Assembly: GCA_001466705.2 (NCBI GenBank)
Contig: LATX02000243.1
Span: 124,001-188,000 of the forward strand
DNA: 64,000 nucleotides
From: Moniliophthora roreri
Taxonomy: Eukaryota > Basidiomycota > Agaricomycetes > Agaricales > Marasmiaceae
Direction: 5' to 3'
Shown: piece by piece, positions 42,137 through 54,010 of the stretch
Position numbering within the stretch: position 1 is the first letter of the stretch
Layout: each line of letters opens with the position of its first letter
Position numbers and translations under genes: made by a program
Notes under the pieces: model-generated
The model's input: the letters and a program-made list of their open reading frames with translations, nothing else
Database searches by the model: none
What the model was told of the DNA's origin: nothing

Positions 42137-43480
42137 TGCTGTGAGGTTGGATGCTTTGTTGAAGAACGATGCTTGAGATGGCCGATTTTATATTGAGACA
42201 TGACGTGCTCAAAAGTCCTTATCCACGTCGTTCAAACAGGCTTCCAAGGTCAAGCGATCGCGAGGCGGTGGAGGTAGGATGTTGGCGCGACGTGTATCGA
42301 CGTGGAGGGGTGAGTCAGTTCCAGAATCTTGCGGTTGGTTCAGTAGCATTGACGTGCACAAATCGTAAAAAATGAAATTCTTGATGACATTAATGAAGAG
42401 CAGGATGATGAGTAGCAGAGCCTAGGGAAATTGAGTATGCGAGTCGGAGATTCGAGTCTCGACCTGTTAGCCTGTAGGTGAAGGCTCCCACGTGAGCGCC
42501 ACAAGAGCACTCAGGGAGTCAGCACTGCCTGGGCCCTGCAACCCAAATGCACGTGGCGCCTAACGATTATGCCCACCTTGTGTTCTATCCTCCAGCCTGG
42601 GATGGACTGGTTCCCTGAAACTCAGCAGCGCTTTCCGTACCAAAACGTTTTCATCTTCCGCGGCCGCCCCGATTATCGAACTGAATCTAACTGCAGCATA
42701 GACACTCGTACCCAAATGTTGATGAACATCGCTACCGACCAGTTACTGGCAAACATACTAGTACTATATGGTACGGCGGCCGCGTCTGAGGTCTCGTCCG
42801 GCCAATCCTACGTTCATGTGTATGTGTTCTATGTTGGTTTGACTTGTATGTGATCTAACCTTGTATCAGCGATATTCTTGGCACAGAAATCACTTGAACT
42901 TCCTGATTGTCGAGAGGAAGTAGGAGGAAGTGGAACGAGGAATAAGAAATCTAATTCTGTCGCATGGCCGGAACTTGAGTAAGTGCTGTACATCATGCAT
43001 TATGGACAGCCGGATCTTGTATGCCTAAAATCTGGGCTCTAACCGTGGCCACTTTTACAAAACCTGCTTCAGCCTTCGTCTATTCTTACTCTTGACATCA
43101 ACATCGAAGTGGCAAATACCTCCGCAACTTGATCCTCCAAAATTCTAGAGCTGTTTTTGGTTCTGTAACACATACCCCCGTTTAATTTGAAACTCCAGGA
43201 GTTCCGCAAGGAATGAAGAACTGAACAGCTCTCCGATCGGGTCATCTCGGAAGGCAAACTGAGCTCGATTGTCCAGTTTTCTTGACCGGATCGCCCAAAG
43301 GGGTACTTGTGGGAGGATGATAAACTGGCCAATCATGCCTATTTCGCATTATCGATGCGGGGTAGCGGAGGGGGTGGCGGCTGGTAACGGAAGTCTGGGG
43401 TCGGTCTGGGGCGGCAGTGAGTGACATCATAAATTCGAGGGTCTACTGTATATTGCACAAATTCTAGATAGAAGCGTTCA
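42137..43480. promoter_or_regulatory. BiP upstream region with clustered ACGTG (UPRE-like) motifs
   Basis: TGACGTG at 42201-42207 and 42350-42356; CGACGTG at 42288-42294 and 42298-42304; CGACGTGG on the minus strand at 42223-42230; CACGTG cores near 42489 and 42552. TGACGTG is the UPRE core bound by Hac1/XBP1-type bZIPs. TGAGTCA at 42311-42317 is an AP-1/Gcn4-type site. Beyond about 42,600 I see nothing definite; a plus-strand open frame at 42569-42853 has no recognised product. Confidence 0.5.
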
Positions 43481-44104
43481 TTAATAGCCTTGGATACGAC
43501 CCTCCATAAAATATGCATCCCTGCTTCTAAATAAGTCTTGTTCGTGATTCGGCAAGGCCTGGACATGAGGGCGGCTGCGAGTCGAGTAGGAGTAGACGTT
43601 CCTGGCAATGACGGGATGGTGGTCCTGCATCCTGAGCCTCATTCCCAAGCTCTCGTAGAAGTGTTGGCCCGGGGTGTTTGTCGTACAGACATGGGTATGC
43701 ACAGATATCTGCCCCCCCGACGGGTTAAGAGCGGCAACGACTTGAAGAACAAGTCGGCGGGCAAGGCCTTTGCTTTGGTGCGAGGGAAGAACACCAAGTG
43801 TAAGGAGCTGTATGTGTTGATCCATGTCGCCCTGTTTCCGAAGGGAGGCTGTGACGAATGCAACAGGTCCCTGGACTAGTGAGGTGTCGTGTGCAACGAG
43901 ACACAGATGATTCGACTGGATTAATTGGTTTAAAAAAAAGCTCGATGGGTATGGTACCGGGATGAGAGCGGACTGGAACAACAGGGTCGGCTGAATATTC
44001 GACATTGATCCATTTGAATGAGATAAACTTACGTGCAGCTCCTGTAGTTGGGGCATATCAGCAGATATGAATGGGCGAATCGCAATGGAGTCTTTGGGTG
44101 CCAT
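43481..44104 (-). CDS. GNAT N-acetyltransferase, Naa50-like
   Basis: Start MAPKDSIAIRPFISADMPQL; an in-frame ATG seven codons upstream (44125) is also possible. A 61-nt GTAAGT intron after QELH joins SALIPVPYPSSFFLNQL, the conserved LPVxYPxxFF block of Naa50/Naa60 enzymes that acetylate protein N-termini. NHLCLVAHD and TLGVLPSHQSKGLARRLV follow, with the acetyl-CoA loop QSKGLA. Then HVCTTNTPGQHFYESLGMRL and a C-terminal DAYFMEGRIQGY. Divergent from PEP carboxykinase, with about 500 bp between. Confidence 0.82.
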   Translation of the reverse strand: MAPKDSIAIRPFISADMPQLQELHVSLSHSNGSMSNIQPTLLFQSALIPVPYPSSFFLNQLIQSNHLCLVAHDTSLVQGPVAFVTASLRKQGDMDQHIQLLTLGVLPSHQSKGLARRLVLQVVAALNPSGGQISVHTHVCTTNTPGQHFYESLGMRLRMQDHHPVIARNVYSYSTRSRPHVQALPNHEQDLFRSRDAYFMEGRIQGY

Positions 44105-44552
44105 GATGAATATTATTATTTGCATGGAACCCCCACAGAGCTACTTATAGCGGCGTTACACCCGTGGCAGGAGAGGATTAGGGGCGTGTGCGCGGCTCAC
44201 CCGCGGCTGATACTCGGTGCATGTGATTGAGGCGCAACGAACAAAAATGGATGAGAAAGAAGGCAGAGGGACATGACCTAAGGCAGGAAGGACATGACCT
44301 AAGCACTGTAACATGCTGGCAACAGTGAAATTTTTCAGCCGCCAGCAGAGCTCACCGAGGAGGAGTAACCCTTGACGTGATTTTCGAGATTTGGGCCCTT
44401 GTTTCTCGTGTTACTACAGTGGCAGTCCGGCGGAAAACTCTAGTTCCGAAGACAGTTCTATCGGGATTGTCCGGATGGGCTTACGTGCCAGTATTATAAG
44501 AGCAAGACCTTTTAGATTTCAGCACACCATTAACCCAGAATCTCTTTGTACC

Positions 44553-44578
44553 TCCACCACCACCACCACCACCACCAC
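44553..44578 (+). repeat. (CAC)n microsatellite in PEPCK 5' leader
   Basis: About eight CAC/CCA units directly upstream of the PEPCK start codon (ATG at 44607), probably in the 5' UTR. Confidence 0.8.
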
Positions 44579-44606
44579 TCCTGCCTCAATCTTCCGTCGT
44601 CTCACC

Positions 44607-46685
44607 ATGCCAATCCAGACGCCCTACGTAACACCTCAGTACGTCTGCTTAGTCTGTCCAGGGTGCAACTTTTCTAAAATCTCAAAATCTAGCATTCTAC
44701 ACAAAAATTATGCGCAATCCTCAGATCAAGAGCTCTACTCAAACTGTGGGTCCCAACTATAGTTTCCTTCATCGATGCTCATTCATCGTCCAAGTGATCG
44801 GTCGCGACCTCGACTACTTCTCCCAGGCAGGTTTCGATATGGATAAGATCTACCTCAAGCGAAATGCCCCTGTCGCCCAGCTCTACGAAGATGCCATCCG
44901 CAACGAAGGAGCCATCATCTCTAGCTCCGGTGCCCTCATCAATTTTTCTGGTAAGAAAACCGGTCGGAGCCCCAAAGACAAGCGTATCGTCTTCGAGGAG
45001 ACCAGCAAGGATGACATCTGGTGGGGGTCAGTCAATATCAAGATGGATGAGCGTATGTGTCCCCTTTGCTTTTTGGATTCTTTTTTCGCTGACGTTCGCA
45101 TCCAGATACCTTTGAAATCAATCGGGAGAGAGCCATCGATTATCTGAATACTCGCGATAACGTGTATGTCTTTGATGGATATGCTGGAGTAAGTTGGAGT
45201 TGTTTCCTCCAAATAGTTCAAGAATTGACATTGCTTCCCAGTGGGACCCGAAATACAGGATCAAGGTCCGGGTCATTTGCGCCAGAGCTTACCATGCTCT
45301 ATTCATGGTACGTCACGATCTTCCTTTCGGATACAGAAGCGCTCATGTTTTCCTTGGACAGAATAACATGCTCATCAGACCTACCCCGGAGCAACTTGCT
45401 GATTTCGGCGAGCCTGATTTCATCATCTATAACGCTGGTCAGTTCCCGGCCAACCGTTTCACCAAGGGCATGTCGTCTACAACTTCTGTGGAGATCAATT
45501 TCAAACGTATGGAGATGGTGATCCTCGGTACTGAGTATGCTGGTGAGATGAAGAAAGGTGTTTTCTCTGTCATGGTATGTCATGACCGATCTTAGCACCA
45601 AAGTCATTTGACTCAATGTTCACTTAGCACTACCTTCAACCTGTGAAATTTGGTCAACTTTCGCTCCACTCCTCAGCAAACGTTGGCATCAAGAACAACG
45701 ACGTAACACTCTTCTTCGGTCTTTCTGGTACAGGAAAGACTACTTTGTCCGCCGACCCGAACCGTCTTCTCATCGGTGACGATGAACATGTATGGTCCGA
45801 TTCTGGCGTCTTCAACATTGAAGGTGGCTGCTACGCCAAGTGCATTAACCTTTCTGCAGAGAAGGAACCTGAAATCTACAACGCCATTCGCTTCGGTTCC
45901 ATTCTTGAGAACGTTGTTTACAACCCCCTTGACCGCAATCCCGACTATGATGATGTTGGTATCACCGAGAACACCCGTTGCGCATATCCGATTGACTTCA
46001 TTCCCAATGCGAAAATCCCTTGTATGGTTGAGAAGCAGCCATCGAATATCGTCATGTTGACCTGCGACGCTTTCGGTGTTCTGCCACCGGTGTCCAAGCT
46101 CACTCCCGAGCAAGCGAGCTACCACTTCTTGGCTGGCTACACCTCCAAAACCCCGGGAACTGAAGACGGTGTTCTCGAGCCTATTCCCACATTCTCCACT
46201 TGCTACAGCGCACCATTCATTGTTCTTCATGTGAGTAATCCTAACTCTGCGCACGATGTTGGAAGCTAATTGTGGCATTGCTCATTATACAGCCATCTCG
46301 ATATGCAACCATGCTCGCTGAGCGTATGTCGAAACACAATGTCAACTGTTGGTTGATCAACACTGGCTGGACCGGTGGCAAATTTGGTACTGGCCGTCGT
46401 TGTCCTCTCAAGTACACCCGAAAGATCATCGACACCATTCACGATGGCTCCCTCGCTGCTTCCCTCGCTGCTGGCAAGAGTGAAATGTTCGGCGTCTTCG
46501 GACTGACAATTCCCACCGAGATTGAAGGTGTTCCTCGCGAGCTGTTGAACCCCGAGATTGCTTGGGCAGATAAGGAAGCCTTCTCTAGGGAGGTTAAGAA
46601 ACTTGCTGGCATGTTCAGCAAAGCATTCAAGCTTTATGAGCCGGATGTGGACGAGAAAGTCAGGAAGGCTGGGCCTCAGGTATAA
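44607..46685 (+). CDS. pck1: Phosphoenolpyruvate carboxykinase, ATP-dependent
   Basis: Oxaloacetate + ATP to PEP + CO2, the entry of gluconeogenesis; cytosolic. Start [11 protein letters not shown], then one or two introns before [20 protein letters not shown]. Signatures: [33 protein letters not shown], the kinase-1a loop [61 protein letters not shown], and [20 protein letters not shown]. Ends [11 protein letters not shown]. The sequence between 44642 and 44795 is ambiguous: a second intron ending at GTCCAAG (about 44795) would give [14 protein letters not shown]. Length about 540 aa, normal for yeast-type PEPCK. Confidence 0.96.
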
Positions 46686-47778
46686 CGAGTACAGGGACAA
46701 GGGCATGTTATTTATATGTGTATACTATAATTGAGTACATACCATTAGGTGATAAATCTTGTCCTGTGCAGGTATGTGCAGGTATATGCAGATTCTTGGT
46801 TATCTGGACTGGACAATATAAGGACCTGCAGTATCTACTTGTGTGAAAGTTGGTCAGATGCCAATTGGTCTCAAACTTGAGACTGCTATCTGGCTTCTGG
46901 AGTGTACCTTCTAGGTCTACAAAAATTAACAGCAAAGTATAGCCTGAATTATACTGTCAAAAGGAAAGATTTAGACTTGTGTCTATACCCTCTAGAATAA
47001 TGCTAGTTATGTACATATGCCTCACAAAATCCGACTGTCGATTTGAGCAAATATGCTGCCAAAAATAGCAGGCGCTGACCTTGATTGTCTTTCTGCGAAA
47101 TTCCGTCGCGCACTTGTCAGCTTTACAGACTCAGGGCAATAGGGTGCAATATACCGTTGACCCGGAATGCAGATGACACCTATCCTTGTACACTGCCCAA
47201 CACTTAGAATTTCGGGTCGGTAAGTAGCTGAATCTGTCCACTATCTAACAGCCATCATTCAGCCGTATCAAAGTGCCAGAAGAACCATCTGCTGTAGCTC
47301 ACCCACCCCATGCGAATTTGCGATTATCATGTTGAAAATTGAATGGAGACGGTGTTCAGATCTTGGAGGGATCCTCGGTTTGCCTAAGGAATGTAGTAAA
47401 CACTCAAATTGCTAACAGATACTTGAAGAGGATCCCCGACCAACTCGGACAGACAATCCGATTTGAATTCCGCCGTCGTAGAAAATGAGAATCCGCGCCA
47501 CTTGGCAGTGTTGTAGTATTGTGGGGCTTGTACTGTATATCTATATGGCCGTGTCAGGGGATCGACTACATATTAGCTGTTAAACTTGGAACATATGTTC
47601 AGCGAAATCAACGAAAGGTTGCAGGTGCATCATCACCGCATCACCGTGGGAGTTGCCCTCACCTTCACTCGGCCCAATGGGATCCAAATACAGCGAGCGG
47701 GTATGGTACGTGACCTTCGAGGCCATGTCGCAAACAGTTCACTTATTCAAACAGCTCACGCCTAGCTAGTGGATCATC
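46686..47778. other. 1.1-kb interval without a supported gene
   Basis: PEPCK 3' region followed by sequence with only short open frames. A stretch at about 47,600-47,705 (ERLQVHHHRITVGVALTF) could be a remnant exon of the decaying gene to the right, but I cannot support it. Confidence 0.35.
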
Positions 47779-48723
47779 ATGAAGCTTTCAAGTCCAAGTC
47801 GGAACACACAGATGGTCGAGTTAAAGCTTAACTTCTCAGAGGCAACGGCATTCCCAAAAAAAGAACAATGGTGCAGTAAAAACATGCTCTCCAGTTCTGA
47901 TCCCGGTCATTTCATTGTCGAATTAGATTCTTTCAACATAAGATTCACTTCATTTTCATTTTCGTGGCAGTAGGGAAGGGTTGATATACGAGACTGGGAG
48001 ATTATCAACAACGAAGGGTGTTTGACGACCGCCACGTATTGTGGAGGGTGAGTCATTAACTACAATTATGTTCATCTCATAGAACCACGCTGGCCATTGA
48101 TCTCAGTTCGTATCAATGATAAAGGGATCGTGCAAAACATTACCTACATTTTACACACTATCTACGCCACCAGACTCTTGCCACGCGACATGGTGCGTAA
48201 GCCAACAAAGAGCTGCGTAAAGCACCTCGTGCTACTAGTGATCTTCTCCCGTTGCGGTAGTGCACTGTGCACGCAGGAACGGGATGTTTTACATACCGCT
48301 TGAAGATCGTGATGAATCCCAGATTGTCATTTCCACTAGACCAGTGCCGCTTATGCCGTTTCTTTCGGTGACTATGCAGTCTTCTCAATTTCTACCATTT
48401 CGTTTGCGCGCCCGTCTTACGAGTAAATGGGTCACAGCGATTCATTTCTGCAGGGTAATTCCCTGTGGAACTAAGCATTGCATATCCGCGTGAGTTGTAC
48501 GCATCATTACTTCATGGCATCACTTCTGACTGAACTTCTGACAGGTGAGCATCAGGTCTGCTTTTGCTGCTTGGCGCAAGAAGCCATTGCCGTCAATCAT
48601 ATTTGTGCAATGAATTCACCACTTTTTTGTTGCATCGGCATGCTGTATCTGGTGGACGGTCCAGCTCATGCTATTGATAGATCAACTTTGATTGATCTCG
48701 TGTTTGTTGAACTTAGTATTTAA
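47779..48723 (+). pseudogene. Decaying gene of unknown family
   Basis: Several protein-like blocks run in order on one strand but not in one frame. MKLSSPSRNTQMVELKLNF is followed by an in-frame TAG before GRVDIRDWEIINNEGCLTTA. After an intron-like GTGAGT...CATAG comes VRINDKGIVQNITYILHTIY. Then the frame shifts near 48,255-48,290 into FYIPLEDRDESQIVISTRP. Last, a GTGAGT donor near 48491 leads to EHQVCFCCLAQEAIAVNH and DLVFVELSI with TAA, but the splice phase does not fit. The stop could be avoided by a 62-nt intron; the shift and the phase clash are harder to explain. I do not recognise the family; the Cys-rich CFCCLAQE block is distinctive. Confidence 0.5.
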
Positions 48724-48768
48724 AAGGTGCCAACTTTCCCTGTCCTTCACGTATACAGATTGCTCTCC

Positions 48769-50148
48769 ATGTTCTCCAGCATACAACACTTTTTCCTCCC
48801 TGGCCAACCAGAAGAGGGAGGCATACTTTTCCCTTTCTGCAGGTATATACCTAATTACTGCTATCCCGACGGTACGGGGCGGCGGAAGAAGATCGCACTC
48901 GTCTTTCTGCACAGCGTAGGGACACGTAAGTAGTGTCATAAACTCAGTCGCAGCCGCATCACTCACGTCTTGCGCTCTAGCCGCAGAGACCTGGCTCCCG
49001 GTCATTGAAAACATTTGTCAACTTGACGTGTCAAGCGGGAAGACTCCTATCATTGGAGAGCTATGGTTGGCTGAACTTCCGACACATGGCCACGGTGCTT
49101 TGGTGAATGAGGAGAGTCTCCTACATCGGCCCCAAGGTGTTTGTGAGCTGCCTATGTTTGAATCCCGTTGAACCAAATTTGACCGACTTCTAAGCGGTCG
49201 CTGGATGGGCCCGTGGGCTGCAGGTTTTGCTCGGGTCCAACCTAATTTCCAGCAAGCATGTCATTGGAATAGGTCATTCGGCTGGCGCTTGTTCATTGTA
49301 AGTGTCGAAACGGCTTGTAAATCTTGCCGCTTACAACGCTCGGGCATCGTTCCAGATCGATGTCTACTATCGGCGTCTTGCACAAGGTGCAATATTCTTC
49401 GCTAATTCTTGTGGATCCTCCCATACAACCTACGTTTGACGAAATCATTTCTCGGCCTTTTGTTCCTCCTGAGCAGTTGGAGCAAATTCGGAAAGCTGCC
49501 AAACTCCGGAAGGACATCTGGCCTTCGCGGGAATCTGCACGAGCCTGGCTTGCTTCTCGGTCTCCTTGGAAACATTGGGACCCTAAAGTGCTTGACCTCC
49601 ATATCGTATGTACCCCCCGTTATCCCTGCAACGGACTATCACTAATTGTAATTGAATAGGAATATGGATTACGGAATCTCCCTACAAGAACGTATCCTGA
49701 AAAGACGGAAGGTGTTACGCTGACCCTTACTCGCGAACAGGAATCTGCAGGATTCCTATACCCAGATGAGGCAATAGAAAGCATGCACTGGCTAGCACGT
49801 TTAGGATCCAAAGTTCCCATTCACTGCATCTTCGCCGGAAAGGAGATCAATAGAACAAAGTGAGAGTCTTCGCCTTGTTTGTGAATTGAGGTCAACCTTT
49901 CGCTATTCTTCAAGATTCCCAGTGAGGAAGCCCACTGACAAGAGGTCGCCCATAGCTTCCATATCAAAAGTTGATGATGCTGGGCATCTGGTAAGTTTGA
50001 GTCTCCGTCCAGTATCCAATATCCATCACATTCAATCCAGGTCGTTCAAGAGAAACCTCGTGAATTAGCGCGAACTATCTGGAGTGTCGTCTGTTCAATG
50101 GAGTTCCCGACCAATTTTGAAATGGTTCAACCACAGAGCAAGTTGTGA
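48769..50148 (+). CDS. Alpha/beta hydrolase
   Basis: MFSSIQHFFLPGQPEEGGIL start, then RRKKIALVFLHSVGT|, WLPVIENICQLDVSSGK and IIGELWLAELPTHGHGALVN. The nucleophile elbow GIGHSAGACS (GxSxG) is followed by MSTIGVLHKVQYSSLILVD and PPIQPTFDEI. The cap region has RPFVPPEQLEQIRKAAKLRKD and SRSPWKHWDPKVLDLHI, and there is a late GVTLTLTREQES block. Ends MEFPTNFEMVQPQSKL. About seven exons. Related fungal proteins are often labelled toxin-biosynthesis or AB hydrolase proteins; substrate unknown. Its ATG is 45 bp after the decaying gene. Confidence 0.8.
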
Positions 50149-51212
50149 ATATCGCTCGTTATTGTACTATGTACCTATATTCGGGTTGTTGTATGTAATA
50201 TATATGGACACACATCTTTCACACAGAAACGTGAATGCTTTTGACCCGTTAGAGTCAGATGAGGTATTTGTAAACTGGCAATGTCGTGTACAAAGCAGAG
50301 TGCGATCAGAACGACGCGTCAAACCTACGGTTCTTCCTCAGGAGTCTGGACCCGGGACATTTCCTGTCCTGCCCAGTTGTCCCTTGTAAGTACGATGATT
50401 CCTCCGGCTCGCTCAAATCTTTGGACCGACTGATTTTCTGCATCATTGACTACACTGTCAAAAAAATGAGGCTTCTGAGATTATGCCAAGTCTTGGGGGC
50501 GATCGCATTCCATGCGGGAGCAGCGTCAGCTGCCTCTTAACGACATGTAACTCGATTCGACTACTCTTGGTCTACTGTGGCATGCAATTTTTTCTCTTTT
50601 TCGCTCTTCGGAGGAACTTCAAACGGCTGTTTTCGTAGTTCAACTCTCGAATGCCGCGTTTTCTTACAACCAGAAGTGCGTGTGCCATCTGTTAGTATTT
50701 GTACATGTATAGCACCTCATGCTGAGTTAGTAGCACAGTGGCGACTGGTGGTTTTGGATCTGGGGGAAATTCGTTCCGACCATGTGCTGAGGACCATAAT
50801 ATTGACTCAACGTCTCAGTTGCGGTGGTTTCAGTGTGCATGTGTAATTCCAGAACCCAATTTGAAACATGCCTGCTCTACTTAATGCAATTAACGAGTCG
50901 GAAATGGTTGGATCGTGTTGATTCCACCTGGTGGCTAGCATCGACCGGGTTGTGGCGGATGAAGCTGTTCAAGAAGAGAGCCCCACGCCATTCGAGAGAC
51001 AGGATACAATGTCCGGGGGAGGGTCCCATTACGAGCCGATCCAAAGATCATGGCGTGTTTTCGGTTCCGTGGTCCCTGGAAGCGCTGAAGAAGTATTGCC
51101 ACTGAAGAGGTGCTGGCCCGGATGGTTGACAGAAGGGCGTCTGAATGCTTCAAGTTGGTCTGAGCCTCGGACGCGGACGCGGGCCGGTTATCATTTTCGT
51201 CAATTGCTTGAA
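50149..51212. other. 1.1-kb interval without a supported gene
   Basis: A 24-codon open frame at about 50,467-50,540 reads like a bare signal peptide (MRLLRLCQVLGAIAFHAGAA) and stops. A long open frame continues from 50,931 into the first YCII gene but its sequence is not protein-like upstream of 51,213. Confidence 0.4.
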
Positions 51213-51804
51213 ATGACGCTTCCATTCACAGCGTTCGAAAGGTCATTGCCCCACGCAATTTCAACTCATTTGCGCACCATGTCATCCCTCGCAAGGCCCT
51301 CTGGCAAATATCTCTTCTACGTTCATGCACCTGACCGAAAAGAAGAAGGCACATTTCAAAAACGGTTATCCGTCAGACCCCAGCATCTCGAGCTCTTGAA
51401 AGCCAACGTCGCCGATGGTTCAGTCCGTGCGTTGACCCTATCAGCTTATACTTTGATAATGCATTCTCACTTCACTTCCATACAGGTGTGGCTGGTGTGA
51501 TGTTGACTGAGGAGTCTCTCCATGCAGCCCAGGAAGACCGGAAAATGATTGGCTCTACCCTCATCTGGGAAGCTGAAAGCGTTGAAGAGTAGGAATTATT
51601 TACCCCCGAATACAGAGATATGCCTGACGAGAGCAATTGACAGGGTACGAAAGAAGATAGAATCCGACCCATATTATCAGAATGATGTTGTGAGTACTCT
51701 CCATCTTCCCCATGCACATGGTATCTTCACCTCAACCCGAATTCCAGTGGGATAAAGAGAAGATCGTTATCACACCACTTATGGCCGCCACCTCCATTCC
51801 ATAG
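51213..51804 (+). CDS. YCII-domain protein, copy 1
   Basis: Small ferredoxin-like fold enzyme family of unknown substrate. From the second Met (51279): MSSLARPSGKYLFYVHAPDR, RLSVRPQHLELLKANVADGS; intron; GVMLTEESLHAAQ, GSTLIWEAESVEE; intron; VRKKIESDPYYQNDV; intron; WDKEKIVITPLM and the end ATSIP. The DPYYxxxVWDxEK block is the YCII signature. An in-frame ATG 22 codons upstream (51213) adds MTLPFTAFERSLPHAISTHL, a possible mitochondrial leader. Same exon pattern as copy 2, so a tandem duplicate. Confidence 0.85.
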
Positions 51805-52089
51805 AAGTTTCTGATTCGACTTTCTGTTCGCAATAAAATCTGTATTTTGCGTCCAATCGGGTCCATAAAACTCATCCCAAGAACCTATATCAAGTCAACA
51901 TCCCTGTCCCATTCACGTCATGTCCTCACTCTCGTGACTTGTCTGGAGATCTTCTTTGCGACTTTGCACGAGAATTCATTTACCAGGTCTATTCCTGTTC
52001 AGTCACTTTACTCTCAACAAACGTTGCTATTGCACCTCATATTCGCATTCCACGGTCACACTTGTTTCGATTGTGGAGATCGGGTTCAC

Positions 52090-52641
52090 ATGGTGGCAAG
52101 CCGACTCTCAGGAAGTCTGAGAAGAACGCTACACATCCATTCTCTCACTCTTCAAGCTGAATCTCGAATCGTCTCCCGAACAATGTCTACAGGGAAGCTA
52201 AGCAAGTTCCTCGTTTACGCACCAGATAACACAAAGGAGGGCACACATGAGCTGCGATGCCAAGTCCGCGAGCGCCACCTAGCTGCCGTTCAACCTGTGA
52301 TCAAGTCTGGGGTAATGAGTACGTTATTACTTCAAGGCTATCTGCCTGCGTTACATGGTTACTAACAGGACCATCTTCCAGAGGTCGGTGGGATGATGGT
52401 TGACCCTTTGTCCGACCCGGAGGCACCCCAGAAGCAAGCTAAGGGGTCTTTAATCATTTATGAAGCCGAATCCATGGAACAGGTCAGAGCGATGGTCGAA
52501 TCAGATATCTACTACACCTCTGGGGTCGTGAGTCTTCTGATTTGAGATCTTGACTCCGGTTTCGTTGACTTGTGCCCAATGTAGTGGGACCGCGAAAAGC
52601 TGGTTATTTGTCCATTTCTGCCTGCAACTCCCTTCCCGTGA
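52090..52641 (+). CDS. YCII-domain protein, copy 2
   Basis: From 52183: MSTGKLSKFLVYAPDNTKEG, VRERHLAAVQPVIKSGVM; intron; KVGGMMVDPLSDPEAPQ, GSLIIYEAESMEQVRAMVES, DIYYTSGV; intron; WDREKLVICPFLPATPFP and stop TGA. Homologous to copy 1 over the full domain, but with one intron fewer (none after YEAESMEQ). The upstream in-frame ATG at 52090 adds 31 codons rich in Arg, Ser and Leu (MVASRLSGSLRRTLHIHSLT), a good mitochondrial presequence. Either start is possible. Confidence 0.85.
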
Positions 52642-52840
52642 AGAAATAAGACTATCTAATGTAGGCGGAGAGAAATGTGCTGTGTTACATGTACTCGATT
52701 AGTTGTGTGCTGCTATCATTGAACGTTCTCTGGCACTCCGGGTACGAAGTGTTTACCGAATGCCGAGTGTTAGTGTTCGTTGGAACCGGAAGTAATTCGC
52801 ACTGCTGATACCGACCACTACTAGAACACAGACCGGCGTG

Positions 52841-54010
52841 ATGTCCTTATTCTGTTCAACCTCCATCCGTGCTACTGCTGGCTGTAGGCGACATCTAGGC
52901 ACTTCTCTTCTTCAACGACACTCTGTCCTGACTGGGAGCATCCGACTCATGTCTTCTACTCAATATGAACACATCTTGACCTCTCGGCCGGATCCATCCG
53001 TCTTCCAAATCACCCTCAACAGGCCCAAGGCGCTGAACGCATTGAGTTCACCCCTCTTTATTGAGCTGAACAAGGCCCTTTTCGAAGCGGATGAAGATGA
53101 TTCTATTGGTGCGATTGTTTTGACAGGGTCAGAGAAAGCGTTCGCTGGTAAGTCTCGTTCCAGTCACTTTACTGCGGTTAACCAGTGGTCATATAACCAG
53201 CCGGTGCGGATATCAAGGAAATGAAGGACAAGACCTGTGAGTGTCATCTTCACTCAAAGAGAAGTCTCATTAAAAGCCATGATTAGACGTCGAAGTTTAC
53301 AAGCACAGTTTCCTCGAGAACTGGACTCAGATGACCAAACTCAAGAAGCCTGTTATTGCAGCTGTCAGCGGATACGCTGTACGTTGAACCTCTGTCTATA
53401 ACTGTTCTTCTGCATGTCTAACACTAGTGGTCTAGCTCGGAGGGGGCTGCGAACTTGCTCTCATGTGTGACATCATCCTAGCCTCCCCCACCGCAAAATT
53501 CGGTCAACCGGAAATCAACTTGGGCGTGATTCCAGGAGGAGGTGGATCTCAGAGACTGGCTTTGGCTGTAGGGAAGTCGCGAGCGATGGAAATGGTTCTT
53601 ACGGGGAGGATGATTTCTGCCAATGAAGCAGCAGATTGGGGAATGATCAGTCGTGTTGTGGGAGAAGGCGAAGGGAAAGTAGTTGAAGAGGCGGTAGCCA
53701 TGGCCATAGAAATCGCCAGCAAAGGTCGCCTCGCAGTTCAAGCTGGAAAGGAAGCTGTCAATGCAGGTTAGTTCTTGCTTCGCATGAATGGTGATGAGAA
53801 AATTGATCTGGCAATTTGCAGCATATGAAATGTCTCTGGAGGAAGGACTCAGGCTCGAGCGCCGACTATTCTATGGTCTATTCGCTACCCAAGATCAGAA
53901 AGAAGGTGTGTTATATGCAAGAAAGCTGTTTGAATATAATAAGACTAAAAATAATTTCAGGCATGGCCGCCTTTGCTGAAAAGAGGATGGCTCAGTTCAC
54001 ACACCAGTAG
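52841..54010 (+). CDS. Enoyl-CoA hydratase, mitochondrial
   Basis: Crotonase-fold enzyme of fatty-acid beta-oxidation. Presequence [20 protein letters not shown] followed by [15 protein letters not shown]. Body: [40 protein letters not shown] across an intron, [20 protein letters not shown] across an intron. Catalytic Glu blocks: [20 protein letters not shown] and [20 protein letters not shown]. Ends [10 protein letters not shown]. About six exons; about 290 aa, normal for ECHS1. Convergent with the DMAC1-like gene (82 bp apart). Confidence 0.95.

Noticed and set aside
42430..42500. tRNA-like stretch (GAGATTCGAGTCTC hairpin)
   Set aside because: The loop resembles a T-arm, but the 53-61 pair fails in both orientations and no A box or acceptor stem is seen.
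42569..42853. 94-residue plus-strand open frame upstream of BiP
   Set aside because: Composition not protein-like and no recognised motif; lies in the BiP promoter side.
45673..46278. 201-residue minus-strand open frame opposite PEPCK
   Set aside because: Antisense shadow of a strongly conserved enzyme.
50467..50541. Signal-peptide-like 24-codon open frame
   Set aside because: Stops right after the hydrophobic stretch and I found no mature part in frame or by splicing.
50931..51212. In-frame extension of YCII copy 1 far upstream
   Set aside because: No similarity to copy 2 upstream of the leader Met and low-complexity content; most likely leader or intergenic DNA.
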